A stretch of DNA of 29,299 nt from Chara braunii (taxonomy: Eukaryota; Streptophyta; Charophyceae; Charales; Characeae): contig BFEA01001065.1 in assembly GCA_003427395.1 (NCBI GenBank), positions 113,522 through 142,820 of the forward strand, in the 5' to 3' direction. Numbering within the stretch: position 1 is the first letter of the stretch; the number at the start of each line of letters is the position of its first letter. The notes beneath the pieces are model-generated. The model was not told the DNA's origin. It worked only from the letters and a program-made list of their open reading frames with translations, and did no database searches. Positions 29,185-29,299 of this stretch are shown here, piece by piece. The translations under genes were made by a program, and so were the position numbers.

Positions 29185-29204
29185 CGTGTGTGTGTGTGTG
29201 TGTT

Positions 29205-29239
<35 letters not shown>

Positions 29240-29240
29240 A
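29096..29240. repeat. (GT)n(GA)n compound microsatellite
   Basis: About 100 bp of nearly pure GT (from 29107), interrupted by ttcg and ttt, passes into (GA)n at 29214-29238. The bases before it (29040-29100) are already a GT/ATG-rich degenerate precursor. Frames through it are artefacts. Confidence 0.97.
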
Positions 29241-29299
29241 TAAATGCCTGGCCATGAATAGCATGTCATGTGGGCTGATGTAGATATGCATGCACTGGG

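Noticed and set aside
28958-29291. Frames through the (GT)n(GA)n tract on both strands
   Set aside because: They are translations of a simple repeat. Only the complex segment below 28997 on the minus strand looks coding.

Overview
This is a eukaryotic, repeat-dominated window with no operons and no bacterial gene structure. Microsatellites ((TA)n, (GA)n, (GT)n, GATA), AT-rich palindromes, decayed LINEs, a chromovirus-type Ty3/gypsy remnant, a degraded U6 snRNA copy and one 495-base assembly gap fill most of it. The L1-type LINE proteins (endonuclease, reverse transcriptase, CX2CX9HX4C zinc knuckle) and TTTAGGG-like words in a LINE 3' region point to the green lineage. A PKA/PKG-style cyclic-nucleotide-binding exon, unusual for land plants, makes a streptophyte alga (Chara-like) my best guess. 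That assignment is inference and not certain.

Layout. 1-660: a two-unit AT-rich direct repeat, an 18-bp-arm hairpin and a small (TA)n-flanked inverted-repeat element that recurs near 25.1 kb. 660-2100: low-complexity, C/T-rich, unassigned. 2106-2210 (minus): a well-bounded exon of a cyclic-nucleotide-binding domain, with a decayed duplicate at about 2320-2417. 2600-4115: a cluster of MITE-like inverted-repeat elements surrounding a second probable minus-strand exon (3534-3753). 4739-5162: C-terminal integrase/chromodomain remnant of a Ty3/gypsy element, followed by a duplicated polypurine tract and possibly an LTR reaching about 7.7 kb.

8035-17827: two LINEs head to tail. The upstream one is 5'-truncated and heavily broken. 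The downstream one is nearly full length: tandem 341-bp 5' monomers, an acidic coiled-coil ORF1, and an ORF2 that keeps one reading frame for 1498 codons with five nonsense codons and no net frameshift. Its 3' region has scattered telomere-like words and runs into the gap.

18323-23190: microsatellites, G+C-rich hairpins, a 40-bp exact tandem duplication, a 35-bp GC-rich tandem repeat, a G-box palindrome, then eight diverged copies of a roughly 75-bp module. 23340-23970: a two-unit repeat. 24751-24842: U6 pseudogene with an A-rich tail. 25040-25320: nested (TA)n palindromes. 25.3-28.1 kb: mostly unassigned sequence with a (GA)n tract and one weak acidic reading frame. 28.19-28.42 kb: tRNA-like (SINE-like) promoter motifs. 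28834-28996 (minus): a third probable exon, just inside a long (GT)n(GA)n tract.

The three minus-strand exons could belong to one long gene whose introns hold the repeats, but nothing in the sequence proves they are joined.
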